DNA of 64,000 bases from Harmonia axyridis (Eukaryota; Arthropoda; Insecta; Coleoptera; Coccinellidae): the NCBI RefSeq assembly GCF_914767665.1, contig NC_059504.1, forward strand, positions 21,888,501 to 21,952,500, given 5' to 3'. The notes beneath the pieces were generated by a model, which was not told the origin of the DNA, searched no databases, and was given only the letters and a program-made list of their open reading frames with translations. Positions 20,572 to 31,025 of this stretch are shown here, piece after piece (positions within the stretch are counted from its first letter, which is position 1; every line of letters begins with the position of its first letter). The position numbers were made by a program, and so were the translations under genes.

Positions 20572-21918
20572 TCACACTTTCAGTTTTACTTTATTTGTAT
20601 ATAATATACACATTATTATGGCTAATATTGAAATATACAGAAGTAAAATAGTCAACGCAATTGAATCTTCAATATTTCTAGTAACTAAAATAAAATTGAT
20701 CATACCTGTGAAAACATTTCCTAGTAAGAAGAAAACTAAAGAATTAAAATTAACGGCTTCATAAATATAGGGGCATCTTATAAAATTATATTGTTTTCCA
20801 AATGCAAACTTTTGGAGTAGTTCTCCAAGATAAAATATGAATGCAGCCAAAATTCCTACAAAAATCACCCAAAAACAGTAAGCCATATTTGTTAATCTTC
20901 TAGAAGTTCCGAATTTCATGTTACAAAAAAATGATAAAATTCCAATAATGGACAAATATGTAATAAACATTCGAATATTTGCATATACTCTAGTGGACCC
21001 AAAAACTTCTTCCTTCAAAATATGCCCAAAATACACTGCAAATAAATATAAACTTACATAGCCTAATACTGAAGAAATACCTTCTTTATTTGCTAAGAAA
21101 AAATTTGTTCTAGGTTCATTGTTCATAACAATATCTTGAAAGTAAATTTGAAGTAAAAACTCATGTACAATGAGAATAAGAATAGAGAAAATTCCCATTT
21201 GTTTAACATGAGCTGTTCTAATAATTAATGAACTGATACATTTGGTTAACAGTAAAGTAAAGAAAAAATTCCAGTGCACTCCATACTCTGTAGTGGGTAC
21301 CTGATAGTCCAAACTTTTAGTGAATAATAAACGAAGTAATCCTAGAATAAATAATGGAATACAACTTTTCACTATTTTATTATACGAGTCTTTTCTATTC
21401 AAACATTCAGGTGAAACTATGGAATTAGCAAAAATATATAAACCTACTCCTAAATCCATCAAACTAAAACCAAATGTAGAAGTTTTGGCAAATCTTCTTG
21501 GAAATATTCGGAAATCTACTGCCAGAATTGCAATCACAGAAATTATATTTATTGTGGCTCTTGCATTTGTGATGAAAGGTATTCTTTTTTCTTCAGTTTT
21601 GCAGACTTTCTGTTTAGATTGACGAGATTGTTGCCAAGCCAAAACAAGTAAACTCATGTAAAGTATGAATGTTACAATGATGTGACCTTTTATGTAAGGA
21701 GAAAATATTGTGACATTTAAAACAATTGGTACTAATAGGGTGATAAATTCTGTAATAAATTGCCATGTTCCCTCAATTTTCAGTATGCTGACTAAAGTTG
21801 TACTCATGTAAACACCCAATATCGAGGGAATAATCAGACTTAAAGTTTCTAAAGGTGTTGTTCCGTTTGACTTCATGAAATCATCCACATTCATGTTTTT
21901 TCCCTCTTCGATGGCCAT
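20572..21918 (-). CDS. PIGW: GPI inositol acyltransferase (PIG-W/GWT1)
   Basis: An ER multi-spanning membrane enzyme that acylates the inositol of GlcN-PI, an early step of GPI-anchor synthesis. It is a single exon of 448 residues from the ATG at 21918 (the open frame extends upstream only to a TTG). About a dozen hydrophobic spans are visible. Family hallmarks include 'NGTTPLETLSLIIPSILGVY' near residue 20, 'VDFRIFPRRFAKTSTFGFSL' followed by MDLGVG, and the C-terminal 'NLVFFLLGNV'-like block seen here as 'NSLVFFLLGNVFTGMINF'. Human PIGW is 504 residues, so this is somewhat short but has the core. It converges on EOGT with about 550 bp between stops. Confidence 0.93.
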   Translation of the reverse strand: MAIEEGKNMNVDDFMKSNGTTPLETLSLIIPSILGVYMSTTLVSILKIEGTWQFITEFITLLVPIVLNVTIFSPYIKGHIIVTFILYMSLLVLAWQQSRQSKQKVCKTEEKRIPFITNARATINIISVIAILAVDFRIFPRRFAKTSTFGFSLMDLGVGLYIFANSIVSPECLNRKDSYNKIVKSCIPLFILGLLRLLFTKSLDYQVPTTEYGVHWNFFFTLLLTKCISSLIIRTAHVKQMGIFSILILIVHEFLLQIYFQDIVMNNEPRTNFFLANKEGISSVLGYVSLYLFAVYFGHILKEEVFGSTRVYANIRMFITYLSIIGILSFFCNMKFGTSRRLTNMAYCFWVIFVGILAAFIFYLGELLQKFAFGKQYNFIRCPYIYEAVNFNSLVFFLLGNVFTGMINFILVTRNIEDSIALTILLLYISILAIIMCILYTNKVKLKV

Positions 21919-22628
21919 TTCCAGAAACAAATTCGTTTAGTCGAATTAAAAACTCAATATGAAAACTCTCTTACTAATTAAATAAAAATTATTTATAAAA
22001 TGTAAGCCAAAGTTGTTATCTTATCCAATATTTGATTTCCTTCATTCTGCCAGATTCTTGATTTGAGGTTATGAGAAAGATTCATAGAAAAAATTACCAC
22101 CTGTTGCGAGCCAATTTGTCCGTAGTTAATTCCAATTCAATTTATTCAATCAGATCTCCATACAATCTTTCCTACAATTAACAATATTTCAGAATGACCA
22201 GGCAAGACCCACCTAGGCAAGCATGCCGGTATTGTATAATCTTGCCAGGCCAAAGCGTAGTTAATAAAAAATTACAGTTCATGTGAGATAAAAAAAAATC
22301 AAAAATCTCCCAAATCAAACACTGCGAAGAGGATTCGTGACGAAGAGGTGTATCCAGGGAATGACAAGAACAAAAACAAACAAAAAAAAGAAAGAAAAAC
22401 CGCGGTGAGTTCATCCGGGAACAGTGATCAAATATTAAATTTTCTAATAAATATCAAAACCCGCTATCATATAGTCTCCAAGTTCAGTCTTGTATCTTTC
22501 AAGCTTGCTTATATTTTTAAATCTGATTGGGAGCAGATTAAACAGTTTAGTATTTCTGTATGAAGGAGTTTTGTACCTATTGTTATTTGAAAAAGTCCAT
22601 ATGAGACACTGGTAGGGATACAGGGACC
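21919..22628. other. no gene seen; PIGW upstream region
   Basis: AT-rich spacer upstream of PIGW, presumably including its promoter. No recognisable coding or repeat except simple A-rich runs. Confidence 0.45.
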
Positions 22629-22762
22629 CAGTGGCGACGCTAGGGGGGGGGGGGTTTCAGGAGGGGCCCGGGCCCCCTAAGGCTTTACTTTGCCCCCCCC
22701 CCAAAAAAAAATTCCGGCCCCCTCTTGGCCACCCCTGTTTTTGAAAGCTGGCGTCGCCACTG
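22629..22762. mobile_element. 134 bp hAT-type MITE
   Basis: Ends CAGTGGCGACGCTAG and CTGGCGTCGCCACTG are perfect inverted repeats apart from the last bases. Flanked by a perfect 8 bp target duplication CAGGGACC (22621-22628 and 22763-22770). The interior is poly-G/poly-C rich. Non-coding and apparently recent. Confidence 0.93.
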
Positions 22763-22770
22763 CAGGGACC

Positions 22771-24160
22771 TCAGACAAAAAGTGACGAATGTGGGCATCA
22801 AAACAAATGCATCAGTTACAAGGCGATTTCCGTTTTCCTCTTATTAATGTTCTAAGATGAGATTATATCTCAAAGTAATAATAGAGTCAATAGAGGGAGC
22901 ATACGTTATTTTTCAGTAGGCAATATTTACTAAAAATTTGACAGATGGAGTGGAATCAAAACAAATATCAGTAGCGTAACATTCAATAGGTAAAATCTCA
23001 CTTCGTCAGAACGAACTGTTTGTTCTGACGGTGAATGCAATTTTAAAATTTTTAGTGTTTATGTCATTTTTTCTTAGTTTTTATACATTTAACAAAGTGT
23101 TTATTTACAATATTCTCTGTAGACACTATTCAGAATAATCATATAATAATAATTCGATTAAATGAACTCGCCTTGATAAAGTCTAAATATATAGACGAAA
23201 CGTTGCCTTAGTCCAAATTTGTCGCCTGATTTCAATGATTCTAACCCTGTGAATTGAACTGCAACATGTTTACTCAAGGACGTGAAAACACCGAATCTGT
23301 TCAGTAGGTATTCCATTCAATCATGGAAAGATATACACTTAAACAACGTTCAGAAATTGTTTTATCTAAATCAATGCTCATTTGAGAATACTGAAGAAAA
23401 ATTGAGAGGAATCCATGGACAATATTATTCATTAATCGACTCACTATATTCGTCGTACTGTAGACAAATTTAGAAGTGAATTTTCTTCACAAGAGTATCA
23501 GTATTAATAAATTAGCAATACGGAAAGTCGATTAACTCGAATGAACACTGATTTTGGTGAAACAATTTCTGAACGTTGTTGAAGCGTGAATATTTCCTTG
23601 CTAAATGGCATAATGACATAAGAAATGTTAAAAATAAAACATAGTGTTTCCATTATAACTATTTCAAATTTCATTCCTATTGGAAATCCCTTTAAATCAA
23701 AAACAGATAAATATGACAACTCGGTAATGTACCAGGTGAATTTTTTAAGTTGAATCAGAAAAAATCTCGAAAAAGAAACATCTTACGGAAAATCTTTGTT
23801 TTTTATAGCAGATTCAGATTGAAATTTTGAAATCGATTGCTTTGCCATCAGTGAAGAATCGTGAAAAAATTGTTGTTACAAAACTTTTGCATTGTTTCCG
23901 TAGAATACGAATCTGCAATAAAAACAGGAACACCAATTTGAAATTCCAAAGTTGGCCACCACAAGAGTTTAGTAAATGCATAAGGTTTTACCATAAGTGG
24001 ATTCTCTCAAAACCATAAATTTTTTATTCAAAACATTTTTCTGAAAGATATTTCCTTTTCGAGATTTTTGACTGATTAAACTTGAAAAAGTCGCACAGTA
24101 TAGAATTACTTGTAATAATTTCTTGGCTGCCCTTTTATTAACAACTAAATTTCTTTATTC
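22771..24160. other. no gene seen; hairpins and low-complexity DNA
   Basis: Contains a hairpin CGTCAGAAC...GTTCTGACG at about 22998-23025 and a 'gtctaaatatatagacgaaac' stem-loop at about 23180-23201. No gene can be supported; short frames on both strands lack domain resemblance. Confidence 0.4.
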
Positions 24161-24300
24161 TTGCAGGTTACGATGTTAACAAAAAAATGGAGCAATTTGC
24201 GGACTCGTTTCCGTAGAGAAATTAAAGCACAAAAAAACATGGAATCGGTCCAAACTTCCAGTAAAGACAAAAATATATCTATTTCAATGAGCTGTTATTT
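24161..24300 (+). pseudogene. MADF/Adf1-like domain relic
   Basis: One open stretch reads 'LTKKWSNLRTRFRREIKAQK', the helix typical of MADF domains (WxxLRxRFxRExKxxK) found in Adf1-like transcription factors and in transposon-derived insect proteins. Flanking sequence has stops in every frame, so only a domain scrap remains. It could also be one real exon of a gene whose other exons I cannot see. Confidence 0.4.
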
Positions 24301-25792
24301 TTGATGCTATGTATGGACATTAATCGAACAGAAAATAATATAGAGCCGGCAGAATATGTCGATGACATTAATTTTGAAGTCGACATAAAACCGGAACCTC
24401 TTATTCCCATGTCTACTCCAATAGTCTATCGACATAGAAATAGAACTTAAGAAAATTGTTCTTCTCTTGAATAAAACTTTAATAGAAACACAAAGGATGA
24501 GGATACAAATTTTGCCTTATCAATTGTTCCATCATTACAGGCTCCTACTCTAGAGGAAACACTGGACGCCAAAATTAATATTTTAAGCATATTCAAACAT
24601 AGCGTCATAGACGTAATGATTCATCACACAATTCGACGACAATGCAAGATATCACATAATTTGACGCTAATAAAGGGCATCACTTCGGTAGGATGTTCGA
24701 ATAGTAAAGTGCTTTTTACACCAATTTTACGGAAAAATCATCATCAGAGGAAGGAAAATTTACCAACTTTATAATAATTCCTATTTATTGATTAGTAGGA
24801 AAATATATGGCGAAGCAATAAATAGTTATATATATATAAAAAAAATATATATTTTCTTAACAAAATATTACACTCATTTCTTTTCCATAAGTGTAATATG
24901 CTTGATTGTATCTTTTTTGCTATTACTGATCCTATTAAATTTTCAATTAAACAGTTACGAATAATATAAAACAAAAACAGAAGAACTTTTTTGAATACTC
25001 AAGTAAGTTAGAATACAGCAGGTAAATCTTTCCTCGCAACAATCTATCAATGATCAATCTGATCAATTACCAGCCGATAGTTTGACAAGTCAATAACTTA
25101 TCATTTATTATTATTCAGCTGGATAATATTTTTATATCTTCTTCCACAACATGTTCTGGTGAGAGCTCATTTAAACGAAACTAAAAAAATTATCTTGATG
25201 ACAGATTCCTCTTTTATCTTGATAAATCAACAACTTTCAGAGAAAAAGTAGATGATAGGACATTGTTTAACTCACTATTACCAATGATCAATTAGCAGAC
25301 CACAAAATTGTGGTTTCATACAGAAATAATGTGGATCATGATGAAAATAAAACATATATCTCTAATGATATCTTCTTCTACTGATTTTGCTCAATCCCAG
25401 GATTCCACTATCAATGGAATAAGTAGTTATACGAAACCTAAATCAGCAGCATGTATCTATCACCATTGTCATCTAGAGCTGTTCACAACAGTCATACCAA
25501 CTAACCAAATAAGTTCTCAAATCTATATCTATAGAGCACATATTTGGGAAAAGTGTCATTATTTATATTTTTGTATAAATAAATTTTACTAAATAATGAG
25601 ATAAGTTCATTTCAAGTATTATTTATTTGAACTTGGTACAATTGACAGAATCAACTTAAAGATTGTTACTGTTGACATATTTCAATGTTGGATGTTTTCA
25701 TCTCATAACCTAGTATAATTGTTTCAAAGGCACAAAGAAAGTGTTGAAAGAGAAAATTACCTACAATTATTACAAATGACTGCCTCAGTACA
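24301..25792. other. no gene seen
   Basis: AT-rich intergenic DNA with (AT)-rich tracts near 24830-24860. The right end is 3' flank of CDC23. Confidence 0.45.
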
Positions 25793-28700
25793 TCAATTTT
25801 CCATATTCATATCTGAAAAATTCATATCACTAGAATTGTTTACATCGGGTGGTTCTCTTTGACCAGACTCAACCATTTTAACTTCATTATCTCGTTCGGC
25901 TCTTTTTGCTGCAATCTCTTTTAACAAAGCTTTTCCTTGTTCTTTTGTCTGAAATTGAGAAAATTATAAAATGCAATGATGAAATCTCATAACCAACTGT
26001 ATTTTTTGATAATACAAATGCTTTACTTTTTATCCACTATAGTACATTATCAATTAGGAACAAACCTCATCACAGTCCAAGCATTTATATGCATAGGTAT
26101 AGGCATCTTCCAACTGTCCTTTATTCATATGATAATTTGCCAAATATTGCAAGGCATTATAAAAGTCTGTTTGCTCTTCATATGCCTTATCTTTATTACT
26201 CTCTTCCCTCAAGCAGTATTCTGTAAAAGCAGCAGCAGCATTTTCAGTATCATTGAGCTTGTCATATAATCTGCAATTATTTGAAAGTAGATTAAAAGCT
26301 AATTACTAATTAATAATCCTTACTTAGACAATCTTAGCAGTGCTAGTCCCTCAACATCTCCTACACTACATGCTTTGAAATAACATTTTAGAGCATTCTC
26401 AATTTTATCCAATTTTTCATAAATTTCTCCCACAGCAATAATCATTCTACTATCATTGGGTTTCAGTTGTTGTGCTTGTTTGTAATAATGGAGTGAGTAG
26501 AAGTACATTTTCAAAATTTCATAAGTTTGTCCTAAACCATACCATGCTCTATAATCTTTGTTATTGATTTCTGAAATGATTAAGATGAATTTTACACGTC
26601 TACATAGTGTTCTATGAATCACCTAAAGCTTTCCTATAACTCTGAATTGCTGCATTAGTGTTTTTCATTTCCATGAATTCATGACCCATCAGTGTCCAAG
26701 CTGATAGAAACCGTGGATTCAATTTCAGAGCTCTTTTGAAATAAAGAACTGCTTTGGGATGGTCAGACCGTAGACTGTAATAATTTCCTGAAGATTATTA
26801 GAGTATATTTTTTGTATTTAAATGTAATTGAGTCAAATACCTATGACACAACAGGTTTCAACTCGATATTTATCAATAGTAACAACTTTATGAGCTAAAT
26901 CGGCCAGTTGTGTTTTCATTTCCTGGACATAGAGTAAATTAGAATATATATCCAAATTATCCAGCCTGTACGGATCTTGCTGTAATATTCTTCTAAACAT
27001 GCCGATTGCTTTGTCAAGTTCTGAAAAATAAATACTGGTGTACACAATTTTTATATACAATTTCAGGCCTACACATAAACTTTAAAAACCATAGCCATGG
27101 TCACTTAGATATCTCATCTCAATGTATTTCACATTTTACTCTAATAACTATCAAGCTCAGAGCTTAGCCCACTCCAATAAATAAGTTATTCTATGCATTC
27201 ATTATATTTGCATAAACCTGAATGAAATCTATGCATCTTGTTTGTACCCAATCAAATTAAACTTTGATACTGTCAATAATTAATATGAATATCGAAGTAA
27301 AAGAAATGACTGAGATTGAGAAAAATAAACCAAAACGAATTAAAAAACTCCTATTTCCAAAATCCAATTTTTCCGAAGAAGCTCCAGAGCAGCACATACC
27401 TCAAATTTTAGAATATTTCAAACCAAAACCAGATCACATATTACTAAAATTCTATCCAGATTCTCATCAATTATCTGCAGAAGAACAGATGTTTTTCATG
27501 AAAATAACAGAAGGAATATTCGGTTACAATGAACAAGTGAGGAATGAAACTTTGAAACTACTCACTACAGATTACAGTGTAAGATATTTGGCTCCCTACT
27601 TAACAGAATTTATAAAACAATCGATACATCTGAATTTGGTGTGTTCTGATTTAACCCTCTTAATTTATTCAGTTCGTATGAGCAAAAACTTGATATCCAA
27701 TCCTCATGTAAATGTAAAACTCTTTTTACACGATTTAATACCAGCAATACTTTCGTGTGCATTATCAAAAAGAATAAGTAAATATTACTATGATAATCAT
27801 TGGACTCTGAGAGATTTTTCAACATATGTAATCGCAACGATCTGCCATGTCTATGGAAATGAAATGAACAGAATAAAACAGAGAGTTGTCAATATTTATC
27901 TTCAACCCATATACAATCATTCCATGTCTTTAACAAGTCTTTATGGAGGCTTAAAAGGATTATCATCTCTAGGTGAAGAAATTATAAAAATCTATATTAT
28001 CCCTAATTTATACATGCTAGGAAAGCGAGTATATAAAATTTTGGAGAATAAGACTTATAAATCAGAAGATAAACAAGGAATATTAGAAGCACAACATGTA
28101 TGTGATATGGTTGTGAATGCAGTGAGTCCAATTTTGATGAAGTCCCAACCTTTGGATAAGACACATCTGATGAGAGAGTTTGGATATTTTGGATATTTAC
28201 TACTTATTCATATAAAAAATTTTGAAAAGATAGAATGTGATCATAAAAAACTGAAACAGACGAATTTTATAAATATGTAATTTTCTTTGAAGTTAATATA
28301 AATTTTCAAAAATTATTCACTTATTAGAAATAATATAACAGTATTTTCTGCAGATATGAGGAGAGTGGTGGAGTTCTATAAGAGATCATTATAATGAATA
28401 ATGCTACATCTACTATTCACATACCTCTGTTGTTATGATAACATAGAGCTAACTGGGACATCAGAAACATACTGTTATTAAAACCTTTGGCACCTAAAGT
28501 TTCACACATTTGAAGAGCTTCATCATTTCTCAGTTGTTCTAAACAAGCATGAGCAATAAAAAACTCTTTCATCCAGTGGTCTGGTAATATTGAAAAGTCT
28601 TCAACCAATTTTCCCAACTCAAACCAACTACACCACAACATTGGTTCAGCTCTAACAGATTTTAGAAGATTATCAGTGGCCAAATATGTAGCATCTAATT

Positions 28701-29151
28701 TTTTTAGTATAACTCCATAAAGATACTGTAGATATCCATCCATTTTATCTTGAAAATTATCTTTCAATAGTTGGGATGCAAGATTTCTCAAGTCATCGTC
28801 TTTCTTTGGATCAGGTGGACAATTTGTATCAGCCATGTTATCGAGCTTTTTCTTCTCGATTGATAAATAAGAAGAGTAATAATATAAAAATTTGGATTTA
28901 TGCGACACGCAATTTTTAAGATAGTGAGCACATCTATCATACTCTTTAATATCAAAATAGGATTTTGCAACCAAGTACTCCTCAAGTTCCTCTTCCGATT
29001 CTTTATATTTTGGAATGTCGCTTTCTTTCAATTTCACATGATGTAGAGCGAAATTCAACTCTGATAACCATTTAACAGTTTGATAGAGACCTCTTTGGGA
29101 GCAATCGTGAATAGCTTTAATAATTTCTATTTTAACAGAACGTATGTCCAT
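25793..29151 (-). CDS. CDC23: anaphase-promoting complex subunit CDC23/APC8
   Basis: A TPR scaffold subunit of the APC/C ubiquitin ligase that drives mitotic exit. Coding exons (minus strand): 28425-29151, 26841-27020, 26623-26787, 26324-26570, 26066-26270 and 25793-25950, with GT-AG borders and matching phases throughout. The N-terminal Apc8 domain ('RSVKIEIIKAIHDCSQRGLY', 'WLSELNFAL') is followed by TPR arrays such as 'AVLYFKRALKLNPRFLSAWT', 'LMGHEFMEMKNTNAAIQSYR' and 'YRAWYGLGQTYEILKMYFYS'. About 545-560 residues (human 597). In the last exon, after 'TKEQGKALLK', a run of six A leaves the literal frame ending at 25840, while the protein-like continuation 'EIAAKRAERDNEV' lies in another frame and ends at 25793. 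This is either a homopolymer error or a real frameshift. Intron 1 hosts a TAF6-like gene on the other strand. Confidence 0.93.
27285..28280 (+). CDS. TAF6-like protein without histone fold, nested intronless gene
   Basis: A paralogue of TAF6, a TFIID/SAGA subunit. It is one exon of 331 residues from the first ATG (27285; another ATG at 27306), with no introns. Residues about 70-300 match the TAF6 middle HEAT-repeat domain: 'HQLSAEEQMFFMKITEGIFG' (family: LSVEQQLYYKEITEA), 'DLTLLIYSVRMSKNLISNPH', 'LFLHDLIPAILSCALSKRIS', 'DNHWTLRDFSTYVIATIC' and 'TSLYGGLKGLSSLGEEIIKI'. The N-terminal histone fold that pairs with TAF9 is absent, replaced by a short Lys-rich segment, and the C-terminal tail is short. 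It lies wholly in CDC23 intron 1 on the opposite strand. An intronless, nested paralogue suggests retroposition. Function is unknown: a reduced SAGA/TFIID subunit or a germline TAF are possible. Confidence 0.85.
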   Translation: MNIEVKEMTEIEKNKPKRIKKLLFPKSNFSEEAPEQHIPQILEYFKPKPDHILLKFYPDSHQLSAEEQMFFMKITEGIFGYNEQVRNETLKLLTTDYSVRYLAPYLTEFIKQSIHLNLVCSDLTLLIYSVRMSKNLISNPHVNVKLFLHDLIPAILSCALSKRISKYYYDNHWTLRDFSTYVIATICHVYGNEMNRIKQRVVNIYLQPIYNHSMSLTSLYGGLKGLSSLGEEIIKIYIIPNLYMLGKRVYKILENKTYKSEDKQGILEAQHVCDMVVNAVSPILMKSQPLDKTHLMREFGYFGYLLLIHIKNFEKIECDHKKLKQTNFINM

Positions 29152-29572
29152 TGCAAATTTTTATTTTTCTATATGCTTAAACGTGGATGCATACACTTAA
29201 TTTATAGAAGAAAATTGGGTTTGGAATTTTTTTGTATTGTATCCTGAATTATAGGTTAAATCAAATAAAAACCATAAAAAAGCGTGTGTGATTGAACTTC
29301 TGTGTTCATAACAATGAACAACTGGCTCTTACTCTTAGACAGCGGAAATGATTTTGACTTCTTCTTTATACCAATTAATTAAAAACATGGATTTAAAAAC
29401 GTTGAACATAAGTTCAATCAGATAATTATTCTATTGACATCGAAGAGAATCTATATAATTACAAAGATAACATCACCTATATTTTGGCAGAATTTGTTGA
29501 AGTCAAAAATCCGAAAAAGAAAGAAGAACAAACAGAAATAGATGTTACGATTCTGATCAATCTGATGGTGAA
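29152..29572. other. spacer between CDC23 and an unknown ORF
   Basis: Probably CDC23 promoter and 5' UTR. AT-rich, without recognisable repeats or motifs I can defend. Confidence 0.4.
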
Positions 29573-30193
29573 TCATACATCTTTAGATTTCTTACAACGT
29601 TTTTTAATAAATTTTGTTATCTTCTCGGTAAATGCTAAGCGACGTGTTCTATGATTATTCATCCTTGAATTCGATGACTCGGAATTCCTCAAACCCTTTT
29701 CAAGACTACCATTGGTACTTTCAGAATCGGTAACTTCAGGTTTTCTATTACACTCTTCCAATTTGTAATAGGGATCCCAGGAACTCAAGGGGACTAAATA
29801 TTCACAACCATCTGCTGATGACAAATTCACTGGAAACTGAATAACCATCGTGGCCAGATTTACAAGTGATGGGGATTCCCCTAAATGGGAACCGTCTCCA
29901 GGAATGGCGATATCCTGCATATCCCATTTACTTTGGCATCTCTTGAATGCTGTTCCACCGCAGCGCACTTTAGTAATGGTAACTTCTGAATCGGTGAGTT
30001 TCAAGTTTGAAACGCTGTCGTTTTGGGATATACTATCTTCGAATCTGACATACCTGTCCACATTTCCAGTAGGATTGGACGTTGAAAATCTTGAATTTTC
30101 GTTTTTATATACATTATAATAACCAAGTTCTTTTCTTGCGTCAATTATGTCCTCTATCTGTTTGAAGCCATTTTTGGTTTGATCAGTCTCCAT
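29573..30193 (-). CDS. unrecognised single-exon protein, 206 residues
   Basis: The frame is open from the ATG at 30193, eight bases into a good A-rich start context, to a stop at 29573. I do not recognise the family. The protein is Ser/Asn/Asp-rich and hydrophilic, with no signal peptide or membrane span. There is one moderately ordered-looking segment ('SLVNLATMVIQFPVNLSS', 'YLVPLSSWDPYYKLEECN') and a strongly basic C-terminus ('KITKFIKKRCKKSKDV') that could bind membrane lipid or nucleic acid. A fully open frame of this length in AT-rich DNA, with ordinary codon use, makes a real gene likely. It is upstream of and codirectional with CDC23 (gap about 420 bp). Confidence 0.55.
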   Translation of the reverse strand: METDQTKNGFKQIEDIIDARKELGYYNVYKNENSRFSTSNPTGNVDRYVRFEDSISQNDSVSNLKLTDSEVTITKVRCGGTAFKRCQSKWDMQDIAIPGDGSHLGESPSLVNLATMVIQFPVNLSSADGCEYLVPLSSWDPYYKLEECNRKPEVTDSESTNGSLEKGLRNSESSNSRMNNHRTRRLAFTEKITKFIKKRCKKSKDV

Positions 30194-31025
30194 TATTGGC
30201 ACTATTAATTTTGTTTCATTTTTTCTTACTTCAAAAATTCATAATTCTCAAGTCGATGACATTTTTCGACATAGAATAAAAAAATCAGCTTTGTGCTGTG
30301 GTTTCAAGTCTTCTCTAATTGCTATATAACATTTTTTTCAATTTAATATATCCAGTAGATTGGTTTTTATGTTCAATACAATAATAATAGAATGTATTTA
30401 AAATTTTCTCTACATCGATCATCCAATAAACAGTTTTTTATACCACATAACATTGATAACTTTTTTAATGTTTCTAGAAATGTTAAGCGCCATTTTAGGG
30501 AAGGAAGTAGTATAATAGTTATTTTCATAATGAGTGCGTAAAGTGATATTTTTCCGCACGATACTGCCATTGACCGATAGACACGAAACGGAGTTCGGTC
30601 AAGCAATTGAGTGCGGGAAAGACGGAAACTCAAAAAATTTGATTAATTATTCATATACACTAGAATGACAGACCTAATTCTGAATGTCATTACCATAGTT
30701 CATCATTTGCGTTAATTGTGCCTTCGGTGCATATCATACATGACAAAATTTAATATATTCATTATTTAATATTTGCGTGCGGAAAAAATCCTTGCTATTT
30801 CTTTTCCGCACGCATATGCGTTCGGAAATTAAAGAGCAGGGGTTTTTCCCGCACCGTGTGAGAGAGTGACTCTTTCCGACTTGAAATGCGTTCGGGAAAT
30901 GGGTTGAAAGCACACGCTTGTAGAAAAATATATATATTTTTTAATAACGAACAAGAATTCAGTTCTTTATTATTTTTTTTTTAATTATTATAGTGTCATT
31001 TGTAAAAAATAATTGCACGCCAAAT
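30194..31025. other. no gene; hairpin-bearing spacer
   Basis: Holds a perfect 12 bp inverted repeat GCGTGCGGAAAA (30775-30786) / TTTTCCGCACGC (30802-30813), plus related half-copies of 'ttccgcacg' at about 30555 and 'gtgcgggaaag' at about 30612. The spacing suggests a decayed foldback element. No coding sequence supported. Confidence 0.45.

Noticed and set aside
23165..23205. Hammerhead-ribozyme-like stem-loop (TTGATAAAGTC...GACGAAACG)
   Set aside because: It resembles the CUGAUGA-stem II-GAAA layout, but the core is TTGATAA, replacing two essential positions including the catalytic G, and flanking stems I and III are not evident.
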